From Afipia sp. GAS231 (GTDB taxonomy: Bacteria > Pseudomonadota > Alphaproteobacteria > Rhizobiales > Xanthobacteraceae), in the NCBI RefSeq assembly GCF_900103365.1, contig NZ_LT629703.1, forward strand, positions 3,658,001 to 3,722,000: a stretch of DNA of 64,000 bases. The letters are read 5' to 3'. Shown one piece after another: positions 54,857 to 64,000 of this stretch. Position numbers and translations under genes: made by a program. Position 1 is the first letter of the stretch, and each line of letters begins with the position of its first letter. Below the pieces are notes generated by a model. The model saw only the letters and a list, made by a program, of their open reading frames with translations, did not search any database and was not told where the DNA came from.

Positions 54857-55885
54857 TTACCCCCGTCGCCGCGCATTGGCGGCGATCGCGAGCAGCGTTC
54901 GTTGCGCGATCGCGGACGCCAGCGCGGTCTGCTTGCGCATGTCGAACGCCGCGGTGGCGAGCTGCTCGATGATGGCGGCGAGCTTGGTCGGGCTGAAATT
55001 GCGCAGCGCGATTTCAACATTGGCCTTGCGCGAGAAATGGACGCGAGGATATCCGCTCTCCAGCAACACCGACGTTGGCGTACCCTCGGCGACCGCCAAT
55101 GCCGACTTGTGCAGCCATGCCGCCTGACGCTGGGCTGCCATGATGATCACGCCGGGATAGGTGCCGGCAACCATCGCTTTGACGAATTCGCTCTCGACCA
55201 CCTCGGGCTTGCCGGCAAAGGCGCCGTCGACGATCGGGTCGAGTTTGAGTTCGGACGCGTCGGAAACCACGGTCATGACGTCGTCGAGCGTGACCTCGCC
55301 TTGGCCATGGGCATAGAGCGCGAGCTTGCGAAGCTCGTTGCGCGACGCCTGACGGTCGCCGCCGAGCAGCGCCGTCAACACCGCGCGTGCATCGGGCGCG
55401 ATGCGCAAATCCGAAACGCCCAGTTCGTCGTCGATCAATTTGGCGAGGTCGCGCTCGGTGTCCGGATAGCAGGCAATGGCGACGGCGGTCTTGGCGCGTT
55501 CGCAGGCCTTGCGTAAGGGAGATTCCGGCCGCAGCTCGCCGGCCTCGATCACGATGCGGCAATCCTTCAAGGGCATGTCGGCCAGCGTGTCTATACCGCC
55601 GGCGAAACTGCGCGAGCCGGCGCGTACCCGGATGGCGCGGCGGCCGCCGAACAGCGGCACCGTCATCGCTTCGTCAACCAGCCGCGACGGTTCCACCGCC
55701 AGTTCGTCGCCATCGAGCCGGACCAGCGAAAACGGATCGTTGGGATCGTCGACCGCGGACGCCAATAAAGCGTCAGCGCGTTCGCGCACCAGGCCGGCGT
55801 CCGGACCGTAGAGCAGGATGATGGGGCGGCCGGCATCTGGCCGGGCGAGAAAAGCGTCGATGTCTCGTCCCTTGAGCGCGACCAC
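54857..55885 (-). CDS. holA: DNA polymerase III delta subunit
   Basis: A 342-residue HolA, the clamp-loader subunit that opens the sliding clamp. IILLYGPDAGLVRERADALL (about 22-41), a degenerate P-loop, LVDEAMTVPLFGGRRAIRVR and the C-terminal FSPTKLAAIIEQLATAAFDM match the family. GTG start. Downstream of lptE and leuS, an arrangement common in proteobacteria. Confidence 0.94.
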   Translation of the reverse strand: MVALKGRDIDAFLARPDAGRPIILLYGPDAGLVRERADALLASAVDDPNDPFSLVRLDGDELAVEPSRLVDEAMTVPLFGGRRAIRVRAGSRSFAGGIDTLADMPLKDCRIVIEAGELRPESPLRKACERAKTAVAIACYPDTERDLAKLIDDELGVSDLRIAPDARAVLTALLGGDRQASRNELRKLALYAHGQGEVTLDDVMTVVSDASELKLDPIVDGAFAGKPEVVESEFVKAMVAGTYPGVIIMAAQRQAAWLHKSALAVAEGTPTSVLLESGYPRVHFSRKANVEIALRNFSPTKLAAIIEQLATAAFDMRKQTALASAIAQRTLLAIAANARRRG

Positions 55886-55948
55886 ATCAAACTCTTTTTT
55901 TTAAGAGGGGCATTTCCAGGCGCGCTTCGCGTGACTGGTAATGACCGG

Positions 55949-56500
55949 TCAGGTGCCGGCGACGAAGAACGACGCCAGCCGGGTCTGGATGTTTTCCGCG
56001 ATTTCATTGGCCGCGCGGTCTTCGGCGTCGCGGAAGGCGCGGGCGCGGGCGAAGCGCTGAAGCTGGCCCGGGATATCGTAGGACACGCGCGAGAAGGTCG
56101 TGCCGGTCATCACCGATTTGTTGGTGGCGAGCTCAATCAGATTGTACTGCGCATCGATGCCGTAGTTTTCGCTGGTCGGCAATCCGGTGGCCTGATCGAT
56201 CATCAGCGACGAGCGGTTGGTGTTGAAGCGAAGCACCAACCGATGCGTCGGCGGCATGCCGGTGGCGTTGCCGTACAGCTTGAACGCCAGCGCGTTGCGG
56301 ATCTCGACCTGGATGCGGGCTTCGCGCGACGCGTTGTTCTTGTCGACCGGCGGGACTTCCACGCCCATCAGCTTTTCGCGCAGACCGGGCGTGCCGTCAG
56401 GATGCTCGGCATACATCGGCTGGAAGCAACCAGCCGTCAGCGCTGCCAGAGCGGCCACGGCGAGCAGCCGAGCAACGATCCGGGTGTTAGCCAACGACAT
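55949..56500 (-). CDS. lptE: LPS-assembly lipoprotein LptE
   Basis: A 183-residue outer-membrane lipoprotein that plugs the LptD barrel and helps insert LPS. Lipoprotein signal ends [11 protein letters not shown], with Cys25. The rest matches the LptE fold: [26 protein letters not shown] and [14 protein letters not shown]. Its start overlaps the 3' end of leuS by 14 bases. Confidence 0.93.
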   Translation of the reverse strand: MSLANTRIVARLLAVAALAALTAGCFQPMYAEHPDGTPGLREKLMGVEVPPVDKNNASREARIQVEIRNALAFKLYGNATGMPPTHRLVLRFNTNRSSLMIDQATGLPTSENYGIDAQYNLIELATNKSVMTGTTFSRVSYDIPGQLQRFARARAFRDAEDRAANEIAENIQTRLASFFVAGT

Positions 56501-59111
56501 TCACAATCCTCATCGGAACCACGATTACCTTGCGGACGGGCTTGCCGCCGAGGGCCAGTTTTACCGCATCGAGAGCCAGAACGGCAGCCTCGATTTCCGG
56601 ATTTTGGGCGCCCCGTGGCACGGTTACATCACCCCGTTTTTTGCCGTTGACCTGGACCACCAGTGTCACCGTGTCTTCAACCAGCAAATCGCGTTCGATT
56701 TGGGGCCAATTGGCCTCCGAAATCAGCCCGGATTGCCCCAATACCGTCCAGCACTCCTCGGCCAGATGCGGCATCATGGGCGCGAAAAGTTGAACAAGGA
56801 TGACGGAGGCTTCCCGGACCGCCCAGGCGGTGTCGGGCGACGGCGTGCCTTCCTTGGCCAGCACCTCAGCCAGCGAATTGGTGAATTCGCGGATGTGGGC
56901 GAGGCAGACGTTGAAATGCAGCCGCTCGATGCCGGTAGAGACCTTGTCGAGCGCGCCATGGGCCGCCTTGCGCAGCGCCAGCGCGTCCGGGCCGAACGCC
57001 GCCGGCCGGGCCGCCGGAGCTGATTTGGCCAGGTCAGCGGATTCGTTCACCAGCCGCCACAGCCGCTGCAGGAAGCGCGAGGCGCCCTGGACACGCTCGT
57101 CGCTCCAGATCACGTCGCGGTCGGGCGGCGAGTCCGACAGCATGAACCAGCGCGCGACGTCGGCGCCGTAGGTCGCGATGATGTCGTCGGGGTCGACGGT
57201 GTTCTTCTTCGACTTCGACATCTTCTCGATGGCGCCGATCGTGACGTCTTCACCGGTCGTGAGCAATACGGCGCGCTTACTGTTGCCGCCGGTCTCGATC
57301 CTGACTTCAGCGGGCGTGACGTAGGCGCCGTCAGCCTTCTGATAGGTCTCGTGCACCACCATGCCCTGCGTGAACATGCCGGCGAACGGCTCGTCCATGC
57401 CGATATGGCCGGTGGCCTTCATCGCGCGAGTGAAGAAGCGGCTGTACAAGAGATGCAGGATCGCGTGCTCGACACCGCCGATATATTGATCGATCGGCAG
57501 CATCCGGTTGGCGACGTCGAGCGTGGTCGGCGCCTTCTCGTTCCAGGGGTCGGTGAAGCGCGCAAAGTACCAGGACGAGTCCACGAAGGTGTCCATGGTG
57601 TCGGTTTCGCGCTGCGCCTTGCCGCCGCATTTGGGGCAGGTGACGTGCTTCCAGGTCGGATGATGGTCGAGCGCGTTGCCGGGTTTGTCGAAGGACACAT
57701 CCTCGGGCAGCACCACCGGCAGATCCGCATCCGGCACCGGCACGACATCGCATTTCGGGCAATGGATCACCGGGATCGGACAGCCCCAATAGCGCTGGCG
57801 CGAAATGCCCCAGTCGCGCAGGCGGAAATTCACCTGCCGCTCGCCGACCGGCATGTTGCCACGCAGTTCCGCCTCCAGCCGTTTGGCGATCTCTTCCTTG
57901 GCTTGCTCGATGGTCATGCCGTCGAGGAAGCGGGAATTGATCATCCGGCCGTCGCCGTCATAGGCGGTGTCGGTAATGACAAAGGTCTTCGGGTCCTGGC
58001 CCTCGGGGCAGACCACCGGCGTGACGCCGAGGTCGTATTTGTTGACGAAATCGAGGTCGCGCTGGTCGTGCCCCGGGCAGCCGAAGATGGCGCCGGTGCC
58101 GTATTCCATCAGCACGAAGTTGGCGACGTAGACTGGAATCTTCCAGTTTGGATCGAATGGATGGACGGCGCGGATGCCGGTGTCGAAACCCTGCTTCTCC
58201 GCGGTGTCGATGATTTCCTGCGCGGTGCCGATCTTCTTCACCTCGGCGATGAATTCCGCGAGCTTTGGATTCTTCGCGGCCGCCGCCTGCGCCAGCGGGT
58301 GATCGGGCGCGATCGCCATGAACTTTGCGCCGAACAGCGTGTCGGGCCGCGTCGTGAAAATCTTCAGCTCAGATTCGCCGGCCGGCGTCGTGGCCGTATC
58401 CAGCGCGAAGCGCACCAGCAGGCCTTCCGAGCGGCCGATCCAGTTGCGCTGCATCAGCCGCACCTTGTCGGGCCAGCGATCGAGGCCATCCAGCGCGTCC
58501 AGCAGTTCCTGCGAGTACTTCGTGATCTTGAAGACCCACTGGCTCATCTCGCGCTGCTCGACCACGGCGCCGGAGCGCCAGCCGCGGCCGTCGATCACCT
58601 GCTCGTTGGCGAGCACGGTCATGTCGACCGGATCCCAGTTGAGCTTGCGCTTCTCACGCTCGGCGAGGCCGACGCCCAGCATGTCCAGAAACATCTTCTG
58701 CTGATGCTTGTAGTAGCTGGGATCGCAGGTCGCGAATTCGCGTGACCAGTCGAGCGACAGCCCGATCGACTGGAGTTGTTTCTTCATCGCGGCGATGTTC
58801 TCGTAGGTCCAGGCCTTCGGCGCCACCTTGCGCTCGATCGCGGCATTCTCGGCCGGCAGCCCGAACGCGTCCCAGCCCATCGGATGCAGCACGTTGAAAC
58901 CTTTGGCGCGCATGAACCGCGCCAGCACGTCGCCCAGCGTGTAATTGCGGACATGCCCGATATGGATGCGCCCGGACGGGTAGGGGAACATCTCGAGCAC
59001 GTAATATTTCGGCCGCGGATCGTCGTTTTTGGAGGCGAAGATCGCCTTCTGGTCCCACTGGCGTTGCCAGCGCGGCTCGGAATCACGGGCGTTATAGCGT
59101 TCGGAGGTCAT
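56487..59111 (-). CDS. leuS: leucyl-tRNA synthetase
   Basis: An 874-residue class I synthetase that charges tRNA-Leu. HIGH motif in [20 protein letters not shown] (about 42-61), the editing domain (about 230-430), zinc-like CPKCDVV and CPKCGGKAQ segments, and the [15 protein letters not shown] catalytic loop (about 626) are all present. Length is standard. First gene of leuS-lptE-holA. Confidence 0.98.
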   Translation of the reverse strand: MTSERYNARDSEPRWQRQWDQKAIFASKNDDPRPKYYVLEMFPYPSGRIHIGHVRNYTLGDVLARFMRAKGFNVLHPMGWDAFGLPAENAAIERKVAPKAWTYENIAAMKKQLQSIGLSLDWSREFATCDPSYYKHQQKMFLDMLGVGLAEREKRKLNWDPVDMTVLANEQVIDGRGWRSGAVVEQREMSQWVFKITKYSQELLDALDGLDRWPDKVRLMQRNWIGRSEGLLVRFALDTATTPAGESELKIFTTRPDTLFGAKFMAIAPDHPLAQAAAAKNPKLAEFIAEVKKIGTAQEIIDTAEKQGFDTGIRAVHPFDPNWKIPVYVANFVLMEYGTGAIFGCPGHDQRDLDFVNKYDLGVTPVVCPEGQDPKTFVITDTAYDGDGRMINSRFLDGMTIEQAKEEIAKRLEAELRGNMPVGERQVNFRLRDWGISRQRYWGCPIPVIHCPKCDVVPVPDADLPVVLPEDVSFDKPGNALDHHPTWKHVTCPKCGGKAQRETDTMDTFVDSSWYFARFTDPWNEKAPTTLDVANRMLPIDQYIGGVEHAILHLLYSRFFTRAMKATGHIGMDEPFAGMFTQGMVVHETYQKADGAYVTPAEVRIETGGNSKRAVLLTTGEDVTIGAIEKMSKSKKNTVDPDDIIATYGADVARWFMLSDSPPDRDVIWSDERVQGASRFLQRLWRLVNESADLAKSAPAARPAAFGPDALALRKAAHGALDKVSTGIERLHFNVCLAHIREFTNSLAEVLAKEGTPSPDTAWAVREASVILVQLFAPMMPHLAEECWTVLGQSGLISEANWPQIERDLLVEDTVTLVVQVNGKKRGDVTVPRGAQNPEIEAAVLALDAVKLALGGKPVRKVIVVPMRIVNVVG

Positions 59112-59242
59112 GAAATCGCAGGGCTTTTTGTGGATTCGGGGTCCCGTTTAGGGACGGCGGACTAGGCCACAAAAGAGGCTGGGGGGTCAACGGGTTGGGG
59201 GAGGGTGGGAAGGCGTGATTGCGGGGCCGCAGATGACGGCGA

Positions 59243-60937
59243 TTACCCGGCCATTGCCATCCCGGCCTCGTCGACCAGCTTGGCGAAGCCGTGCTCGACC
59301 ACGGTGTTGCGGCCGCGGTGCTTGGCGGCGTAGAGGGCGGCGTCGGCGGCCTCGATCAGGTCGCCGGGGCGCTGGTTTTCGTTCGGCAACGTCACGGCCA
59401 CGCCGACGCTGACCGTGACGGTCTGGTGGCTGGACGTCGCATGGGGCAGCGCCAGCTCCTGGATCGCCGCACGTACGGTCTCGCCGACCTCGAGCGCCTT
59501 GACCGGACCGGTGTTCGGCAGCAGCAGGCAGAACTCTTCGCCACCATAGCGTCCGGCAAAGCCCATGGTGTCGGCGGCGATGCCGGCCAGGGTTTCGCCG
59601 AGCTGGGTCAGGCAGGCGTCGCCTTCCGGATGGCCATAGGTGTCGTTGTAGAGCTTGAAGTGATCGACATCGATCATCAGCAGCGACAGCTCGCTGTTGT
59701 ATTGCTGCGCCTTCATCCACTCAAAATCCAGGCGGCTCTGAAAGCCGCGCCGGTTGGCGAGGCCCGACAGCATGTCGATCGAGGCCATCACGGTGAGCCG
59801 GTCATTGGTGGCGACCAATTCGCGCTCGCGCTGGCTGAGCTGCGCCGCCATCGCATTGAAGGCGCGGGCCAGCGGCATGAATTCGGACGGCAGCCGGCTG
59901 CGGGCGACGCGCGCCGACGAGTCGCCCTCGCCGAAGCGCCTGGCCATTCCGGTCATGACTTCGATCGGGTTGATGATGAGCTTTTCGGCGGCGATCAGCG
60001 CGCCGAGCAGCACGAACAGGCAGACGAAGCAAAGCTGCAGATAGGCGGTGCGGATCTCGCGATTGATCGCCGCCGTGACCTTGGCCTCGTCGATGCTGAC
60101 GATCAGGCGCGACTCTGTGCCGGGAATGCGGATGAAGCTGAGGGCGCGCCTGAAGCCATCGGTCGCCGAAAACGCGATCGAGCCGTTGGGCGCGTCGGAA
60201 CTCAGCGCCTTCTCGGCGATCGCCGACAATAGCGGCACACCGTCGAGCGACCGTCCGATCATGCTGGCCTGATCGCCCGGCGCCGCCATGATGGTCCCGG
60301 TTGAGTCGATCAGCGCTGCCGTGACGCCGGGGCGGCCGCTGAGGTTGCCGAGGATTTTCGACATCCAGTCGAGGCTGACGGCGGCGAGGATGACGGAATC
60401 GGCCTCGTCGTTGATGGCCGACACCGGATAGGCCGCCATCACGATCGGCGAATTGGTCGGCTTCGCGAACAAAAAGTCGCTCAGGACGAAGTCGCGGGTT
60501 TCGCGCGTTTTCTTCATATAGGCGCGGTCGCTGAGATCGAGGCCGACAAAGGCGTTGGTGGTCGAGCACTGCACCCGTCCGTTGCCGCCGACGATCAGCA
60601 GCGTGCGGATCCAGGGCAGGTTGACCGGAAGGCTGGCGCGCATCATGTCGCAACTGCGGGCGATTCCGCCCGCCGAGGCGCGGATATAGGCGGCGGATTT
60701 CAGGATGGTCTCGACCGACGAAATCACCTCGCGCTGGGCGTCGGCGCTGTGCCGGGCGAGGTTGGAGAATTCCTCGGAGGCCTGTGCGATCTGGCGGGCG
60801 CGGGTGTCTTCGAGCGAACGGGCGCGTTCCAGCATCAAGGGCGCCACCAGGATCACGGCGAGCAGCGCCAGCCGTGCGCGGATTCCCAGAAGCTTCTTGA
60901 GTTTGACCCTGTTGCGGTTGAAACTGACGCCAGACAT
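59243..60937 (-). CDS. diguanylate cyclase with periplasmic sensor region
   Basis: A 564-residue membrane protein: membrane segment about 19-38, a periplasmic sensor region (about 40-300, Cache-like, with DLSDRAYMKKTRETRDFVLS), a second membrane segment about 300-320, HAMP (about 322-375, INPIEVMTGMARRFGEGDSS) and a GGDEF domain (about 395-550) with FAGRYGGEEFCLLLPNTG, catalytically competent. The product-inhibition I-site RxxD is replaced by IAAD, so feedback by c-di-GMP may be absent. No EAL domain. Divergent from the yggS gene. Confidence 0.94.
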   Translation of the reverse strand: MSGVSFNRNRVKLKKLLGIRARLALLAVILVAPLMLERARSLEDTRARQIAQASEEFSNLARHSADAQREVISSVETILKSAAYIRASAGGIARSCDMMRASLPVNLPWIRTLLIVGGNGRVQCSTTNAFVGLDLSDRAYMKKTRETRDFVLSDFLFAKPTNSPIVMAAYPVSAINDEADSVILAAVSLDWMSKILGNLSGRPGVTAALIDSTGTIMAAPGDQASMIGRSLDGVPLLSAIAEKALSSDAPNGSIAFSATDGFRRALSFIRIPGTESRLIVSIDEAKVTAAINREIRTAYLQLCFVCLFVLLGALIAAEKLIINPIEVMTGMARRFGEGDSSARVARSRLPSEFMPLARAFNAMAAQLSQRERELVATNDRLTVMASIDMLSGLANRRGFQSRLDFEWMKAQQYNSELSLLMIDVDHFKLYNDTYGHPEGDACLTQLGETLAGIAADTMGFAGRYGGEEFCLLLPNTGPVKALEVGETVRAAIQELALPHATSSHQTVTVSVGVAVTLPNENQRPGDLIEAADAALYAAKHRGRNTVVEHGFAKLVDEAGMAMAG

Positions 60938-61044
60938 CTTTGTCCCCTACCCCGCATGGCAGGGTAGAGAGAAGGGTTCAAAAAGCCTTTCCCGAACTTG
61001 GTAAAATTCGAGGAAATCCCGTAAATTTACCAGCAGCGCGCGAG

Positions 61045-61734
61045 ATGATGCGAGAGATGACAGCACCGCTAACCAAGTCTTTACCAAACGGTCTCGCCAC
61101 CGTGGAGCAGGAGATCGCACGCGCCTGCAAGGAAGCGCGCCGCGAACGCGCGCAGGTGACGCTGATCGCGGTGTCGAAGACGTTCGATGCGGCGGCGATT
61201 TCGCCTGTTATCGATGCCGGACAGCGCGTATTCGGCGAAAATCGCGTGCAGGAGGCGAAGGCGAAGTGGCCAGGGTTAACGTCCGCTCACTCCGGCATTG
61301 CCCTGCACCTGATCGGCCCGCTGCAATCCAACAAGGCCAAGGAAGCGGTGGCGCTGTTCGATGCCATCCATTCGGTCGACCGTCCGAGCATTTGCGAAGC
61401 GTTAGCCAAGGAAATCAATTCTCAGAAAAAGCAGCCGGAATTGTTCATCCAGCTCAACACCGGTGAGGAACCGCAGAAGGCCGGTGTCGCGCCTGGCGAG
61501 GCGGATGCGTTCATTGCAGCGTGCCGGGACAAGTATGGCCTCGTCATTTCCGGGCTGATGTGCATCCCGCCGGTCAACGAGGCGCCGGCGCCGCATTTCG
61601 CGCTGACGGCCAAGATCGCTGCGCGCAACGGCTTGAAGAATCTGTCGATGGGCATGAGCGCCGATTTCGCCGTCGCGATCCAGTTCGGCGCCACCCATGT
61701 GCGCGTGGGGTCGGCGATTTTTGGACATCGGTAA
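61045..61734 (+). CDS. YggS/PLPBP family pyridoxal phosphate-binding protein
   Basis: About 229 residues. A single PLP-binding alanine-racemase-like barrel without a C-terminal domain, the YggS/PROSC family that keeps PLP levels balanced. LIAVSKTFDAAAI holds the PLP lysine, followed by FGENRVQEAKAKW, HLIGPLQSNKAKEAV and the ending LSMGMSADFAVAIQFGATHV. Starts ATG at 61045, 61048 and 61057 are all possible; the frame is open from 60940. Confidence 0.95.
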   Translation: MMREMTAPLTKSLPNGLATVEQEIARACKEARRERAQVTLIAVSKTFDAAAISPVIDAGQRVFGENRVQEAKAKWPGLTSAHSGIALHLIGPLQSNKAKEAVALFDAIHSVDRPSICEALAKEINSQKKQPELFIQLNTGEEPQKAGVAPGEADAFIAACRDKYGLVISGLMCIPPVNEAPAPHFALTAKIAARNGLKNLSMGMSADFAVAIQFGATHVRVGSAIFGHR

Positions 61735-61760
61735 CCGGGCGGCCTTGCCGTCTCGCCACC

Positions 61761-61844
61761 GTCATTGCGAGCGAAGCGAAGCAATCCATCCTGCGACGGA
61801 AAAGGAAGAATGGATTGCTTCGTCGCAAGTGCTCCTCGCAATGA
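61761..61844. repeat. palindromic intergenic repeat (GTCATTGCGAG type), copy 2
   Basis: GTCATTGCGAGCGAAGCGAA then GCAATCCA at the left; TGGATTGCTTCGTCGCAAG and GCTCCTCGCAATGAG at the right. It is the copy 1 element at 51878 in inverse orientation, here between convergent genes. Confidence 0.82.
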
Positions 61845-61856
61845 GGGGGGAGAGAG

Positions 61857-62642
61857 TTACGCGAACCCCACCGATACTTTTCCAAGCAAACCAAAATCGC
61901 ATTCGACCCGGTCGCCCGCCTGAATCGGCAGCGGCGGGTGGCACGTTCCCGTCGTCACCACGCGGCCGGCCTTCAGCGTCATGCCGAGCTGGCGCAGTTC
62001 GTTGGCGAGCCACGTCAGCCCGACCAGGGGATCGCCGAGCACATTCTTGCCGTGGCCGATGAACTGCTGACCGCGCAGCGTGATGACGGGCTTCTCCTCG
62101 ACGAGATCGAGCGCGCGCCAGTCCGTCGTTGTCGGCGGACCGAGCACGAACAAATGCGCGCAGGCATTGTCCGCGATGATCTGCGCGGCGCCGGCGCTGA
62201 CGAAATCCGCAAATCGCGAATCCGGAATCTCGATCGCGGGATGCAGCGTGTCGACCGCATCGAGCACCTGCTGCACCGTGTAGGGTGTGGAGCGCGCCGG
62301 CAAATCCTTACGCATGCGAAAGGCAAATTCGGGCTCGGCAACGCGCATTTCATTGCCGGCCAAGTGAGCCGTGCCGCCGTCCGATATCACCGTCTCGGCC
62401 AGGATCCGTCCGGCCATCGGGCCGTCGACATTGATGTGCCTTTGCCCGGCCTCGCTGGTGGCTGCGATCTTCCAGCCGAACAGCGGCAGGTGAGAATATT
62501 TTTCGATCGCCGCCTGAATCGCATAGCCCTCGGCGCGGTCGCGTGGCCGCTGATCGGCATCGATGCCCGCGAACTTGGTGCCGGCGCGCCAATGCTCGTG
62601 CAGCGTCTTCGACGCCGCGGCGATCTGGTTCCTGTCGAGCAT
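61857..62642 (-). CDS. 2-keto-4-pentenoate hydratase-like enzyme
   Basis: A 261-residue protein of the fumarylacetoacetate hydrolase superfamily, closest in pattern to MhpD-type 2-oxopent-4-enoate hydratases and 4-oxalocrotonate decarboxylases. GWKIAATSEAGQRHI (about 56-70), EPEFAFRMRKDLP (about 102-114) with metal-binding Glu residues, IEIPDSRFADF (about 137-147) and a GTCHPPLPIQAGD region fit the family. No other ring-cleavage genes are nearby, so the substrate is open. Confidence 0.9.
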   Translation of the reverse strand: MLDRNQIAAASKTLHEHWRAGTKFAGIDADQRPRDRAEGYAIQAAIEKYSHLPLFGWKIAATSEAGQRHINVDGPMAGRILAETVISDGGTAHLAGNEMRVAEPEFAFRMRKDLPARSTPYTVQQVLDAVDTLHPAIEIPDSRFADFVSAGAAQIIADNACAHLFVLGPPTTTDWRALDLVEEKPVITLRGQQFIGHGKNVLGDPLVGLTWLANELRQLGMTLKAGRVVTTGTCHPPLPIQAGDRVECDFGLLGKVSVGFA

Positions 62643-62657
62643 GGATTGGGTCCCCGG

Positions 62658-63167
62658 TCAGCCGATGATGATCTTGGTCGCTGGGCCCATCCGCCGCAAC
62701 AGACGCAGCATGTCGGATTTCGTCATCGATACGCATCCCGCCGTCGGTGAGAAATTCGGGCGCGCCAGATGCAGGAACACGGCGCTGCCACGACCGGCGA
62801 CGCGCGGACTAAAATTGTGGTCGATCTCGACGATGAAGTCGTAGAGGTGATCCTGCCGCGTCAGCCGGTCTCCGGCCTGGCCGTCAGCCAGCCGGATCGG
62901 CTGGTTGTAGCGGCGGTCGGTGGGATCCTCGCACCAGGCGTCTTCGGGTTGGATCGGCCGCGCCGGCAGATAGGTCTGCGGTTGCGGATGGCGGTCGGCG
63001 CGCCACCACAACTGCAGCGGGCGGAAGGTCCCCCTCGGGGTGCCGCCATCGCCTTCGCGCTTGTTGGCGAGGATGCCGCCGCGGCCAAGTGCCACCGGGA
63101 TGGTCCAGCCATCCACGGTCAGCCAGCCCCGGCGGGGGTCGCCGGCGGCGCGGTGGACCCGGATCAT
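62658..63167 (-). CDS. short L,D-transpeptidase-like (YkuD) protein
   Basis: About 169 residues starting MIRVHRAAGDPRRGWLTVDG, with the YkuD fold ending in AVFLHLARPNFSPTAGCVSM, where the Cys is the likely nucleophile and His lies in FLHLA. There is no signal peptide from this start; the frame is open upstream (ATG at 63227 and beyond, MGNSTFSITYQTLARDRP) but that part does not look like one either. Such stand-alone forms are frequent in Rhizobiales. The response regulator gene diverges 317 bases away. Confidence 0.87.
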   Translation of the reverse strand: MIRVHRAAGDPRRGWLTVDGWTIPVALGRGGILANKREGDGGTPRGTFRPLQLWWRADRHPQPQTYLPARPIQPEDAWCEDPTDRRYNQPIRLADGQAGDRLTRQDHLYDFIVEIDHNFSPRVAGRGSAVFLHLARPNFSPTAGCVSMTKSDMLRLLRRMGPATKIIIG

Positions 63168-63483
63168 CGAGGCTGGTCGATCACGCGCAAGTGTCTGATA
63201 AGTGATTGAAAAGGTGGAATTTCCCATGCCTATGCCGAATCTTGGGGTTGTCTGTCTGGCGGCAATTGCTCTATCTGGCGCCATTACAGGACATTCATCC
63301 AAATACCTTCCGAATCTGGGATAGACTGCGGTTCGCCTTGTGAATCTGTAACAATCTCTTACTTGAATGCGAATCACTACCTGACGGCCTAGGCTCGCCC
63401 CTGAGCCGGCTCCCGTCACCGACCAAGACCCGGCTAGAGACGCTTCCCTTGTGTCCGCCGCCTGCCTCAAGAGGATCGTACCT
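63168..63483. other. intergenic region of divergent L,D-transpeptidase and regulator genes
   Basis: About 315 bases. No gene is supported; the minus-strand frame that runs through it to 63785 is antisense to the regulator. The regulator ATG is preceded by a good ribosome binding site AAGAGGA. Promoters for both genes are expected here; no clear boxes assigned. Confidence 0.5.
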
Positions 63484-64000
63484 ATGGCCAATGCCCGCAA
63501 GATCCTGATCGTGGAAGACGATACCGATCTGCGCGATACGCTGGTCGAGCAGTTGTCGCTGCATGAAGAGTTCGAAGCTTCTGCGGTCGATACCGGCGCC
63601 AAGGGTGCCAGTGCTGCGAAGGCCAATTCCCCCGACCTGGTGCTGATGGATGTCGGCCTGCCCGACACCGACGGAAGGGAAGTCGTTCGGTCCCTGCGCA
63701 AGGGCGGCTTCAAGGCCCCGATCATCATGCTGACCGGCCACGACACCGATTCGGACACCATTCTCGGGCTGGAATCCGGTGCCAACGACTACGTCGCAAA
63801 ACCGTTCCGGTTCGCGGTGCTGCTGGCCCGGATCCGGGCCCAGCTCCGCCAGCACGAGGCCAGCGAGGATGCGGTGTTTTCCGTCGGGCCGTACAGCTTC
63901 CGCCCTGGCTCCAAGATGCTGACCGGCGCCAACGCCCGGAAGGTGCGGCTGACCGAGAAGGAAACCGCGATTCTCCGCTTCCTGTACCGCGCCGGCCAGA
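63484..64000 (+). CDS. OmpR/PhoB-type response regulator (partial, cut by window end)
   Basis: The first 172 residues. Receiver domain about 5-118: ILIVEDDTDLRDTL with the acidic pair, phospho-acceptor Asp in LVLMDVGLPDTDG (about 55), the MLTGHDTD switch Thr/Ser and YVAKPFRFAVLLARI with the conserved Lys. A winged-helix output domain starts near 128 (VFSVGPYSFRPGSKML, VRLTEKETAILRFLY) and is cut by the end of the window. No kinase gene is next to it in the visible DNA. Confidence 0.94.
   Translation, partial: MANARKILIVEDDTDLRDTLVEQLSLHEEFEASAVDTGAKGASAAKANSPDLVLMDVGLPDTDGREVVRSLRKGGFKAPIIMLTGHDTDSDTILGLESGANDYVAKPFRFAVLLARIRAQLRQHEASEDAVFSVGPYSFRPGSKMLTGANARKVRLTEKETAILRFLYRAGQ

Noticed and set aside
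62658..63785. Full 375-codon frame as the L,D-transpeptidase gene
   Set aside because: The upstream 200 codons run antisense to a clear response regulator and show no domain; the YkuD protein itself starts near 63167.
1..64000. CRISPR array
   Set aside because: No series of evenly spaced direct repeats seen; repeats present are dispersed palindromes or the four-unit 15-bp coding repeat.

Overview
The window looks like a chromosomal segment of an alphaproteobacterium of the Bradyrhizobium / Rhodopseudomonas group (Nitrobacteraceae). The grounds are the GC-rich codon use on the right two thirds, the gene content and order (hisB-DUF2628-hisHAFE-coaA; hslV-GNAT-UPF0314-hslU; tim44-mltA-smr; secB; dnaQ-coaE-maf-ppsR; hemJ-rho-mnmE-mnmG-rsmG-parA-parB; leuS-lptE-holA), HslV with an N-terminal propeptide, and several families of short palindromic intergenic repeats. 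No rRNA, tRNA or CRISPR array was recognised.

Region 1 to about 22,530 is accessory DNA. Its right end is a large serine recombinase whose 5' end lies about 40 bp from a comM (yifB) gene fragment that begins just before its Walker A motif. I read this as the right end of an integrated island that split comM; the 5' half of comM and the other attachment site would lie left of the window. The cargo includes an SRAP operon and a stand-alone ATP-dependent DNA ligase, a cold-shock protein, a membrane-anchored DUF2235 hydrolase, a set of unrecognised secreted proteins, a 1446-residue HNH-NACHT-like STAND protein (best defence candidate), a small serine recombinase, a Nudix hydrolase convergent with an operon of an FAD-binding protein, a DUF3850 protein and a broken P-loop kinase, and an HTH/coiled-coil protein. 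Two diverged copies of a roughly 218-bp element with 18-bp terminal inverted repeats lie at 4521-4739 and 9871-10088.

Region 22,530 to 29,570 holds the comM remainder, cell-envelope proteins (an L,D-transpeptidase and a collagen-like lipoprotein), small conserved proteins and a hybrid histidine kinase. From 29,570 to 34,264 a minus-strand operon makes histidine enzymes (HisB, H, A, F, E) with a DUF2628 membrane protein inside it and ends in coaA. From 34,529 to 37,597 a plus-strand group encodes the HslVU protease with a GNAT enzyme and a membrane protein between the two subunits.

From 39,000 to 56,500 the window carries the chromosome replication and segregation centre. Genes diverge around 45,781-46,226 (ppsR, maf, coaE, dnaQ to the left; hemJ, rho, mnmE, mnmG, rsmG, parA, parB to the right). 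That gap has an AT-rich stretch, GANTC sites and DnaA-box-like words, and is a strong oriC candidate. Four parS sites (core GTTTCACGTGAAAC) sit 3.6 to 6 kb away around mnmG, one inside the rsmG reading frame, next to parAB. Beyond are holA, lptE and leuS, a diguanylate cyclase, a YggS-type PLP protein, a 2-keto-4-pentenoate hydratase-like enzyme, a second L,D-transpeptidase and the start of an OmpR-type response regulator cut by the window end.
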